Source of the DNA: Prevotella sp.
GTDB lineage: Bacteria; Bacteroidota; Bacteroidia; Bacteroidales; Dysgonomonadaceae
Length of the DNA: 64,000 bases
Assembly (NCBI GenBank): GCA_031285625.1
Contig: JAITVV010000043.1
Location: forward strand, 62,001-126,000
Reading direction: 5' to 3'
Each line of letters starts with the position of its first letter. Positions within the stretch are counted from its first letter, which is position 1. Shown here in pieces: positions 25,085 to 32,389 of the stretch. Position numbers and translations under genes: made by a program. Under the pieces are notes generated by a model. The model worked only from the letters and a program-made list of their open reading frames with translations, ran no database searches and was not told the DNA's origin.

Positions 25085-26605
25085 ATGAAACGAATTTTTA
25101 ATAAATATATATATGCTGCAATAATTGCTATTTTAGCAATATCAGTTGTCGGATGTAGCGATTTCTTGGACAAGAGTCCTCAGGGAAGTTTTACTGAGGA
25201 TGATGATACCAGCGGAGGTCTGGAAGCAAAAGTATTTGGTGTCTATTCAAAGATGAGAAGTTATAACATAACAGCCGGAATACCTGCTTTTGCAGTACAT
25301 ATGTTCCGTTCCGAAGACTCGGAGAAAGGAAGTACAGAAAATGACGGACCCGATAATGCTGCTTTCTGGGACAACTTCGAATATACTCCTTCAAATGGTA
25401 TATTAGGCACATACTGGAACCACAATTATTCAATTATACATGATTGTAATAATGTTATCGATACACTTCAAAAGATAAATAATAAAGACTTTGCTAGCCT
25501 GGAAGCAGAAGCTAAATTCTTTAGAGCATATTGCTATTTTAACTTAGTAAGAGCATGGGGCGATGTTCCTAAAATTGATTTCCCTATCAAAGATGCTTCT
25601 GAAGCAAATATACCAAAGAATACTGCTGCTGAGATCTATACACTGATTGATACTGACCTTACTTTTGCAGAAGCTAATCTGCCTCAATCTTGGGAAACAA
25701 AGTACGTAGGTCGTTTAACCTGGGGTGCTGCCAGATCTTTACATGCAAGAACATATATGATGCGTAACGACTGGGGGAATATGCTTGCTGCTTCTAAAGA
25801 AGTTATCAATTCAGGCATATATAATCTGAATACAGCAGTAGATCAGGTATTTACAGATGCAGGAGAAAACTGTGGAGAATCAATCTTTGAGCTACAATGT
25901 ACATCTACTGCAGCTAAACCGGGAAGCACAGATATCGGTAGTCAATTCTGTCAGGTACAAGGCGTCAGAGGTGCAGGTCAATGGAACCTCGGCTGGGGAT
26001 GGCACATGGCTACAAAAGAAGTAGCTAAAGCTTTTGAAGATGGTGACCCTCGAAAAGATGCAAGTCTGCTTTATTTTAGAAAACCGGGAGAAGAAATTAC
26101 ACCTGAAAACACAAATAAACCTTACGGAGAATCTCCTGTATCTGAAGCAATGGGTGCATACTTTAATAAGAAAGCATATACTAACCCCGCTATGAGAGCA
26201 AAATATTCAAGAGAAGGTTTCTGGGTAAATATTCGTATTATCCGCTATCCGGATGTTATTCTGATGGGTGCTGAAGCAGCTAACGAATTGGGAAATACTA
26301 CAGATGCATTAAAATATCTGGAAATGGTAAGAGCTCATGCAAGAGGAGCAAGCACCAGCATATTACCGGAAGTAACTACAACAGACCAAGTAGAATTGAG
26401 AAAAGCAATTCAACGTGAAAGAAGAGCGGAATTAGCTCTTGAACCGGATCGTTTCTATGATCTTGTACGTTGGGGTACAGCTAAAGAAGTATTACATGCT
26501 GTCGGTAAAACGAATTACCAGGATAAACATGCTCTTCTACCGGTTCCTCAGTCTGAAATAGATAAATCAAACGGTGTTTTGAAACAAAACCCGAATTATC
26601 AATAA
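25085..26605 (+). CDS. SusD-like glycan-binding lipoprotein (first PUL)
   Basis: A 506-residue surface lipoprotein with lipobox Cys24 (SVVGC). It has the helical TPR core of SusD (AKFFRAYCYFNLVRAWGDVP at about 140-160; WGAARSLHARTYM) and the family C-terminal motif RRAELALEPDRFYDLVRWG. It forms the lid of the SusC channel and captures oligosaccharide at the cell surface. It is followed by a perfect 12-pair hairpin before the GH3 gene. Confidence 0.95.
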   Translation: MKRIFNKYIYAAIIAILAISVVGCSDFLDKSPQGSFTEDDDTSGGLEAKVFGVYSKMRSYNITAGIPAFAVHMFRSEDSEKGSTENDGPDNAAFWDNFEYTPSNGILGTYWNHNYSIIHDCNNVIDTLQKINNKDFASLEAEAKFFRAYCYFNLVRAWGDVPKIDFPIKDASEANIPKNTAAEIYTLIDTDLTFAEANLPQSWETKYVGRLTWGAARSLHARTYMMRNDWGNMLAASKEVINSGIYNLNTAVDQVFTDAGENCGESIFELQCTSTAAKPGSTDIGSQFCQVQGVRGAGQWNLGWGWHMATKEVAKAFEDGDPRKDASLLYFRKPGEEITPENTNKPYGESPVSEAMGAYFNKKAYTNPAMRAKYSREGFWVNIRIIRYPDVILMGAEAANELGNTTDALKYLEMVRAHARGASTSILPEVTTTDQVELRKAIQRERRAELALEPDRFYDLVRWGTAKEVLHAVGKTNYQDKHALLPVPQSEIDKSNGVLKQNPNYQ

Positions 26606-26632
26606 GATTGTTTTTTGTTATCACATTATTAG

Positions 26633-26662
26633 TAGTAAGGGCTAGTTGTATAGCCCTTACTA
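26633..26662 (+). terminator. hairpin after susD of the first PUL
   Basis: TAGTAAGGGCTA pairs with TAGCCCTTACTA (12 pairs, loop GTTGTA), followed by ATTTAAGG, which is a weak T tract. It may be a partial terminator or RNA-stabilising hairpin that separates the susCD message from the glycosidase genes. Confidence 0.6.
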
Positions 26663-26710
26663 ATTTAAGGTAAAAGATTAGTTTAGGTATCACAGAAATA
26701 AAAGGTAAAA

Positions 26711-29008
26711 ATGAAAGTAAGGCAATTATTAATGGTCTTTCTGGCTTCTTTTGCGATTATTGGCAATGTATATGGTCAGAGTAAAGACCCGAAAATGGAC
26801 AAATTCATCAATGATTTGATGAATAAGATGACACTGGAAGAGAAAATCGGACAGCTTAATCTGCCTAGTTCAGGAGACATAACAACAGGACAGGCTAAAA
26901 GCAGCAATATTGCTGAGAAAATAAAGAAAGGACAAGTCGGAGGACTATTCAATATAAAAGGAGTAGAAAAGATTAAAGAAGTTCAACGTGTTGCTGTAGA
27001 AGAAAGTCGTCTAAAGATTCCATTGATCTTCGGTATGGATGTTATCCATGGATATGAAACAGTATTTCCTATTCCATTAGGATTGGCTGCAACATGGGAT
27101 ATGGCTGCAGTTGAGCAATCTGCACGTATTGCAGCAGTAGAAGCCAGTGCTGATGGTATCTGCTGGACATTTAGTCCGATGGTAGATATCTCCAGAGATC
27201 CTCGCTGGGGACGTTTCTCTGAAGGGAACGGAGAAGACCCTTTTCTTGGAGGAAAGATAGCTAAGGCAATGGTTCGTGGATATCAGGGTGTAGGTGATAA
27301 AATGTATGCTTCAAACTCTAACATTATGGCTTGTGTAAAACATTATGCCCTATATGGAGCAGGAGAAGCCGGACGCGACTATAATACTGTGGATATGAGC
27401 CGCATCCGTATGTTTAACGAATATATGTATCCATATCAGGCTGCAGTGGAAGCAGGAATTGGTAGCGTAATGGCTTCTTTTAATGAAGTAGACGGAGTAC
27501 CTGCAACTGCTAACAAATGGCTGATGACTGATGTTCTACGTAAACAATGGGGCTTCAATGGATTTGTTGTTACCGATTACACTGGTATCAGCGAAATGAT
27601 TGATCATGGTATAGGTGATCTACAAACAGTATCTGCCCGTGCATTAAAAGCAGGAATAGATATGGATATGGTAAGTGAAGGCCTTTCAACAGTCGGAAAA
27701 TCTTTACAAGAAGGAAAAGTAACACAGGCTGAAATAGATCAGGCATGTCGCCGTATTCTGGAAGCAAAATATAAACTGGGATTATTTACCGATCCATATA
27801 AATATTGCGATATCAATCGTGCAAAAACAGAAATCTTTACAAAAGAGCATCGCGATGTAGCTCGTAAGATAGCTTCTGAAAGTTTTGTATTATTAAAAAA
27901 TGCCAATAATACCCTGCCTCTTAAAAAAGGAGGAACTATTGCTGTAGTTGGCCCGTTGGCTAATACGCGTTCCAATATGCCGGGTACATGGAGTGTTGCT
28001 GTAGATCTAACAAAACCTGCAACTGTAGTGGAAGGAATCCAGGCTGTAGCAGGAAATAATGCAAAGATTGTATACGCAAAAGGTAGTCACCTGATAAGCA
28101 ATGCCAAATATGAAGAAAATGCAACCATGTTTGGACGCACTTTACATAGAGATCAGGAAAAACGTAGCGATGAAGAAATGCTGAGAGAAGCATTAGAAGT
28201 TTCTAAAAATGCAGATGTAATAGTTGCTGCACTTGGCGAATCATCAGAGATGAGCGGTGAAGCCAGTAGCCGTACAGAAATCGGTATACCTGATGTACAA
28301 CAAGAATTACTAAGAGAACTCCTAAAAACAGGAAAGCCTGTTGTGTTAGTATTATTCACTGGTCGTCCATTAACCTTAACATGGGAAAATCAGAATGTTC
28401 CTGCTATATTGAATGTTTGGTTTGGAGGTACAGAAGCCGCTCATGCTATAGGAGATGTATTATTTGGAGATGTGAATCCTAGTGGAAAACTAGTTGCTAC
28501 ATTTCCGCAGAATGTCGGACAAATTCCTTTATTCTATAACCATAAAAATACAGGTCGTCCATTAGGAGAAGGTAAGTGGTTTGAGAAATTTCGCAGTAAC
28601 TATCTGGATGTAAGTAATGATCCTCTCTATCCTTTTGGATATGGGCTAAGTTATACTACATTCAATTATAGTGATGTAAAATTAAGTTCAACTACAATAA
28701 ACAGTACAGGAGAATTAACTGCTACAGTAACCGTAACCAATACTGGCAAATACGATGGATATGAAGTTGTTCAGCTCTATATACGCGATCTTGTAGGTAG
28801 TGTAACGCGCCCTGTAAAAGAGCTAAAAGGTTTTGAAAAAATATTTATTAAAGCAGGTGAATCAAAGAATATTAGTTTTAAGATTACACCGGAATTGTTG
28901 AGATTCTACAATTACGACCTTGATTATGTTTATGAGAAAGGTGATTTTGATGTAATGATTGGAGGGAATAGTCATGATGTTAAATCAGCTCGATTCACAT
29001 TAAACTAA
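26711..29008 (+). CDS. GH3 beta-glucosidase (BglX-like), candidate sophorose-active enzyme
   Basis: A 765-residue periplasmic enzyme with a signal peptide (cleavage after NVYGQ, about residue 23). The (beta/alpha)8 domain carries the nucleophile Asp289 in VVTDYTG, and substrate-binding motifs FGMDVIHGYETVFPIP, DPRWGRFSEGNGEDP and ACVKHYALYGA. The second domain has LGESSEMSGEASSR near the acid/base Glu, and a fibronectin III-like domain closes the protein (about 655-765). The layout is that of BglX. GH3 enzymes from comparable Bacteroides loci act on beta-1,2-linked sophoro-oligosaccharides; here that specificity is inferred from the GH144 neighbour. Confidence 0.9.
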   Translation: MKVRQLLMVFLASFAIIGNVYGQSKDPKMDKFINDLMNKMTLEEKIGQLNLPSSGDITTGQAKSSNIAEKIKKGQVGGLFNIKGVEKIKEVQRVAVEESRLKIPLIFGMDVIHGYETVFPIPLGLAATWDMAAVEQSARIAAVEASADGICWTFSPMVDISRDPRWGRFSEGNGEDPFLGGKIAKAMVRGYQGVGDKMYASNSNIMACVKHYALYGAGEAGRDYNTVDMSRIRMFNEYMYPYQAAVEAGIGSVMASFNEVDGVPATANKWLMTDVLRKQWGFNGFVVTDYTGISEMIDHGIGDLQTVSARALKAGIDMDMVSEGLSTVGKSLQEGKVTQAEIDQACRRILEAKYKLGLFTDPYKYCDINRAKTEIFTKEHRDVARKIASESFVLLKNANNTLPLKKGGTIAVVGPLANTRSNMPGTWSVAVDLTKPATVVEGIQAVAGNNAKIVYAKGSHLISNAKYEENATMFGRTLHRDQEKRSDEEMLREALEVSKNADVIVAALGESSEMSGEASSRTEIGIPDVQQELLRELLKTGKPVVLVLFTGRPLTLTWENQNVPAILNVWFGGTEAAHAIGDVLFGDVNPSGKLVATFPQNVGQIPLFYNHKNTGRPLGEGKWFEKFRSNYLDVSNDPLYPFGYGLSYTTFNYSDVKLSSTTINSTGELTATVTVTNTGKYDGYEVVQLYIRDLVGSVTRPVKELKGFEKIFIKAGESKNISFKITPELLRFYNYDLDYVYEKGDFDVMIGGNSHDVKSARFTLN

Positions 29009-29025
29009 ATGCTTTAAAAAACTGG

Positions 29026-29058
29026 AAAAGAGACTATCGATAGTCATAGTCTCTTTTT
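29026..29058 (+). terminator. hairpin between GH3 and GH144
   Basis: AAAAGAGACTA pairs with TAGTCTCTTTT, followed by further T. This is a good intrinsic terminator in form, yet the GH144 ATG is only 17 bases further on, so partial readthrough is likely. Confidence 0.75.
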
Positions 29059-29074
29059 ACTAAAAAGAAAGGAT

Positions 29075-30436
29075 ATGGGAAAAATACAGGTCTCTCTTAT
29101 TTTTATAATATTGTTATTTTGCACAATTAGCTGTAACAATAAAGTCAGCAATTCTACTAAAGAACCAGCTAATGAAGAGTTGGTTATTACAGATGAAGCC
29201 CTACTTGATAGTGTACAACGCAGGACATTCAACTATTTTTGGGAAGGTGCTGAACCTGTGAGCGGAATGGCACGTGAACGGTATCATGTAGATGGAGACT
29301 ACGGACAACATGATAAGAACACAGTTACATCCGGAGGAAGCGGATTTGGCATTATGGCTATTATTGCCGGAATAGACAGGGGCTATGTGACGCGTGAACA
29401 AGGTCTGGAGAGACTGACTAAAATAGTTAGTTTCCTCGAAAAAGCAGATTCTTTTCACGGCGTTTTCCCGCACTGGTGGAATGGAGAAACCGGAAAAGTA
29501 GTAGGCTTTAGTGATAGAGACAACGGAGGTGACCTTGTGGAAACTTCATTCCTATTGCAAGGATTACTAGCAGTGCATCAATACTACATAAGTGGCTCAG
29601 CTGCAGAAAAAGCACTTGCATCCCGTATAGATAAAATATGGCGTAATGTAGACTGGAACTGGCACCGTAACGGACAAAACGTTCTATACTGGCACTGGAG
29701 CCCGAATCACTCATGGGAAATGAATTTCCCTATTCGCGGATACAATGAGTGTCTTATCACATATATTCTGGCTGCATGTTCCCCAACACATGGGGTTCCG
29801 GCGGAGGTCTATCACGAAGGTTGGGGCGAAAATGGAAAAATCATCGCACCACATGAGTTAGAAGGCTATAACTTAAATATGCGCTATCAAAGCAACACTG
29901 GTATCGGTCCCCTATTCTGGGCGCATTATTCATTTCTGGGGCTAAATCCAACCGGATTGAAAGATAAATATGCCAATTATTATCAGGAAATGAAAAACTA
30001 TACCCTGATAAATAGAGACTATTGCATACGCAATCCAAAAGGATTTAAAGGATACGGTGAAAATTGCTGGGGACTGACAGCAAGCTATTCAGTCAATGGA
30101 TATGCAGCTCACGAACCATCTGAACATGGTGACATGGGAGTAATTTCACCTACAGCCGCACTGTCATCTATTGTATATACACCTGAAGAATCAATCAAAG
30201 TAATGCGGAACTTATATCGTATGGGAGATAAAGTATGGGGGCAATATGGTTTCTACGATGCATTTAGTGAAACGGACAATTGGTACCCACAACGTTACCT
30301 AGCCATTGATCAAGGGCCAATAGCTGTCATGATAGAGAATTACCGTTCTCAATTACTTTGGAAACTCTTCATGAGCCATCCGGATGTTCAGAAAGGATTG
30401 AAAAAACTCGGTTTTACATCTCCCTCATTAAATTAA
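29075..30436 (+). CDS. GH144 family endo-beta-1,2-glucanase lipoprotein
   Basis: A 453-residue lipoprotein (Cys20, CTISC). After the lipidation site the whole chain matches the GH144 (alpha/alpha)6 barrel: TFNYFWEGAEPVSGMARER, VTSGGSGFGIMAI, GVFPHWWNGETGKV, DNGGDLVETSFLLQGLL, WEMNFPIRGYNECLITYIL, GPLFWAHYSFLGLNP, ENCWGLTASYSVNGYAAHEPSEHGD and the C-terminal WYPQRYLAIDQGPIAVMIENYR. The founding member of the family is an endo-beta-1,2-glucanase from Chitinophaga that releases sophoro-oligosaccharides. The catalytic carboxylates are not assigned here. It follows a GH3 and SusCD, which fits a complete beta-1,2-glucan system. Confidence 0.88.
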   Translation: MGKIQVSLIFIILLFCTISCNNKVSNSTKEPANEELVITDEALLDSVQRRTFNYFWEGAEPVSGMARERYHVDGDYGQHDKNTVTSGGSGFGIMAIIAGIDRGYVTREQGLERLTKIVSFLEKADSFHGVFPHWWNGETGKVVGFSDRDNGGDLVETSFLLQGLLAVHQYYISGSAAEKALASRIDKIWRNVDWNWHRNGQNVLYWHWSPNHSWEMNFPIRGYNECLITYILAACSPTHGVPAEVYHEGWGENGKIIAPHELEGYNLNMRYQSNTGIGPLFWAHYSFLGLNPTGLKDKYANYYQEMKNYTLINRDYCIRNPKGFKGYGENCWGLTASYSVNGYAAHEPSEHGDMGVISPTAALSSIVYTPEESIKVMRNLYRMGDKVWGQYGFYDAFSETDNWYPQRYLAIDQGPIAVMIENYRSQLLWKLFMSHPDVQKGLKKLGFTSPSLN

Positions 30437-30445
30437 ATACTTTCG

Positions 30446-30484
30446 TAGTCTAAAGGTTATGTCTATAACCTTTAGACTATTTTT
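30446..30484 (+). terminator. terminator after GH144
   Basis: A perfect 15-pair stem, TAGTCTAAAGGTTAT with ATAACCTTTAGACTA, loop GTCT, followed by TTTTTC. It starts nine bases after the GH144 stop codon. Confidence 0.9.
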
Positions 30485-30609
30485 CAATTATGCCATGATA
30501 TCCTCCAAGCAAGACACCTCATCATTCTACCACATATATAAAGCATCGAATCACCATAAACCGGAGTATTATAATTATCTTTAGAACTGCAATCTCAAAA
30601 GTAATAATT

Positions 30610-31374
30610 ATGAAAAAAAGTATTTTCACACTTATCTTCCTCATCTTCTCCTTATTTAGCTATGCTCAGTTCAAGAATGCGTCATTTATGATAAATGGGT
30701 ATACTTTACCATATCAAATCATGTATCCGGAGAACTATGATGAAACAAAAGCATATCCTTTAGTTGTATTCCTTCACGGGGCAGGAGAACGGGGCAATGA
30801 CAATCAAAAACAGCTAACACATGGAAAGCAATTCCTTATTGATAATTTCCACCTTGCACATCCATCTATAGTAATAGCACCACAATGCCCTACTGATAGC
30901 TATTGGGCAAACGTAATGCGTCATCAGATAGATAATAAAATGACTTTAACTTTTGGTGTTTCAGATAGCCCCACTCAACCGATGAATACCCTCATGGCAC
31001 TCATTCAATATTGGCTTTCTTCAGAAAAGATAGATACAGGAAAAGTATATGTAGGAGGACTATCAATGGGAGGTATGGGCACTTTAGAACTACTGTGGCG
31101 AATGCCCCGGACATTTACAGCAGCTTTTCCGATATGTGGAGGAGCTGACTTAAGCAAGCTTTCATTATATGCAAAGAATACTGCTGTATGGATTTTCCAT
31201 GGTAGTGATGATTCTGTTGTTCCTGCACAAAATTCGAGAGACATATATAAAAACCTGAAAGAATTGGGATGTGATACAGAATATACAGAATACGAAGGAG
31301 TTAATCACAACAGTTGGGACAATGCATTTCAAGAAAAAGATTTAGCTACGTGGCTATTCACACATACTAAATAG
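30610..31374 (+). CDS. secreted alpha/beta-hydrolase (CE1/feruloyl esterase-like)
   Basis: A 254-residue protein with a signal peptide (cleavage after FSYAQ, about residue 20). The alpha/beta-hydrolase fold is shown by FLHGAGERG (oxyanion region), GGLSMGGMG with the nucleophile Ser in G-x-S-x-G, HGSDDSVVP with the acidic residue and GVNHNSWDNAF with the catalytic His. This arrangement is common in esterases of the CE1/PHB depolymerase type that remove acyl groups from plant or bacterial polysaccharides. It lies downstream of the GH144 terminator and may have its own promoter. A role in deacylating substituted glucan is possible but unproven. Confidence 0.8.
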   Translation: MKKSIFTLIFLIFSLFSYAQFKNASFMINGYTLPYQIMYPENYDETKAYPLVVFLHGAGERGNDNQKQLTHGKQFLIDNFHLAHPSIVIAPQCPTDSYWANVMRHQIDNKMTLTFGVSDSPTQPMNTLMALIQYWLSSEKIDTGKVYVGGLSMGGMGTLELLWRMPRTFTAAFPICGGADLSKLSLYAKNTAVWIFHGSDDSVVPAQNSRDIYKNLKELGCDTEYTEYEGVNHNSWDNAFQEKDLATWLFTHTK

Positions 31375-31427
31375 AGATTGGATTGGTTATCACAGTTAAT
31401 AGGTAGATTAAGGTTAAATTAGCTCAA

Positions 31428-31475
31428 AGAAAAGACCGCACAATGACAATGTCAGAGTGTGGTCTCTTTATTTAA
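31428..31475. terminator. terminator between the esterase gene and tyrA
   Basis: AGACCGCAC pairs with GTGTGGTCT (one G-U pair), flanked by A-rich and T-rich sequence. It lies between convergent stop codons and can serve both genes. Confidence 0.75.
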
Positions 31476-31486
31476 ATCTTTATCGG

Positions 31487-32269
31487 TTATCCTTTTTCAG
31501 CAATATTACCTCTTACTTTAGTCAAAAATTTAAGCATCCCGGCACTATCTTTTTTCTCAATGATCTCTAAAAGATGTTTCAATTCAGCACGAATCCCTTC
31601 TACCTGAGCCGGAGTATATGGGTTGAAAAGAATTTCAGTCAAAAGAAAATCATCTTCAGACAGAAGCCCTTTTGCAATATTCATATGACGCTTAAATGTT
31701 GTACCGGGCGCATCCTGGTGTTTCATTACAGAAGCAAAGACAAGTGTAGATGCAAATGGTATGGACAGGGAATAAGCAATGGTTTCGTCATGCTCCTCAA
31801 ATGTGTATTCAAATACATTCAATTTGAGACTGCTGTATAAATCTTTAAAGAATATCTTCCCCCAATGATTTGACTCTGATATCACAATCGCACTCTGAGT
31901 ACTTAAGTCAGTCAAGTTAGCAAATGTAGGGCCAAACATCGGATGTGTAGAAGCAAAGGGCCGTCCGGTCTTCTGATAAAATTCTCTCAATCCGGTTTTT
32001 ACAGAGGCAATATCGGATAATATACATGCCTCATCCAGATAAGGGAGGACCATTTCAAAAGCCTGAATTGTATATTTCACAGTTGCAGCATTAATAACGA
32101 TTTCCGGATTAAATTCCTTTATCTCTTCCGGATTACTCATCCTCACCACATTATAGACAAACCGAAGACGTTTTGGATCTATATCGAAAACAGCAACTTC
32201 ATGATCGAAGCTCAATACATCTGTAAAAAAGGAACCCATCTTTCCGGCTCCAAGTATCAATATTTTCAT
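31487..32269 (-). CDS. tyrA: prephenate dehydrogenase
   Basis: A 260-residue cytoplasmic enzyme that oxidises prephenate to 4-hydroxyphenylpyruvate in tyrosine synthesis. The Rossmann NAD-binding motif LILGAGKMGSFF begins right at the start. STHPMFGP is the family active-site stretch with the catalytic His, and a helical dimerisation domain follows (about 150-260). An ATG 84 bases further upstream would add residues without family character; I chose the ATG at 32267-32269, directly before the Rossmann fold. It is separated from the aromatic operon by about 21 kb and has its own -7 element. Confidence 0.9.
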   Translation of the reverse strand: MKILILGAGKMGSFFTDVLSFDHEVAVFDIDPKRLRFVYNVVRMSNPEEIKEFNPEIVINAATVKYTIQAFEMVLPYLDEACILSDIASVKTGLREFYQKTGRPFASTHPMFGPTFANLTDLSTQSAIVISESNHWGKIFFKDLYSSLKLNVFEYTFEEHDETIAYSLSIPFASTLVFASVMKHQDAPGTTFKRHMNIAKGLLSEDDFLLTEILFNPYTPAQVEGIRAELKHLLEIIEKKDSAGMLKFLTKVRGNIAEKG

Positions 32270-32289
32270 CTCTGTATTTTTAATTCGTG

Positions 32290-32297
32290 CAAAGATA
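32290..32297 (-). promoter_or_regulatory. predicted -7 element of tyrA
   Basis: Minus-strand TATCTTTG, a full TAnnTTTG match, about 20 bases upstream of the chosen tyrA ATG. This supports the shorter start. No leader-peptide arrangement is seen. Confidence 0.5.
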
Positions 32298-32342
32298 CAA
32301 GATTGAAGGGAATCTTGGTCTATTTTTTCCTTATATAAAGAA

Positions 32343-32370
32343 AAAGCCGGCAAATAAATTTGCCGGCTCT
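32343..32370 (-). terminator. terminator of the EF-G paralogue gene
   Basis: On the minus strand AGCCGGCAAA pairs with TTTGCCGGCT around TTTA, followed by TTTTC. It begins about 20 bases after the stop codon. Confidence 0.88.
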
Positions 32371-32389
32371 ATAAATATTCCAGATAATA

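Noticed and set aside
22000-26605. Possible duplication of the first susCD pair as the second at 50650-55471
   Set aside because: The two pairs differ in length and sequence over most of their length; they are paralogues of an old family, not a recent duplication.
32270-32353. Longer start for tyrA
   Set aside because: It would include the -7 element and promoter region in the coding sequence, ahead of the Rossmann motif.
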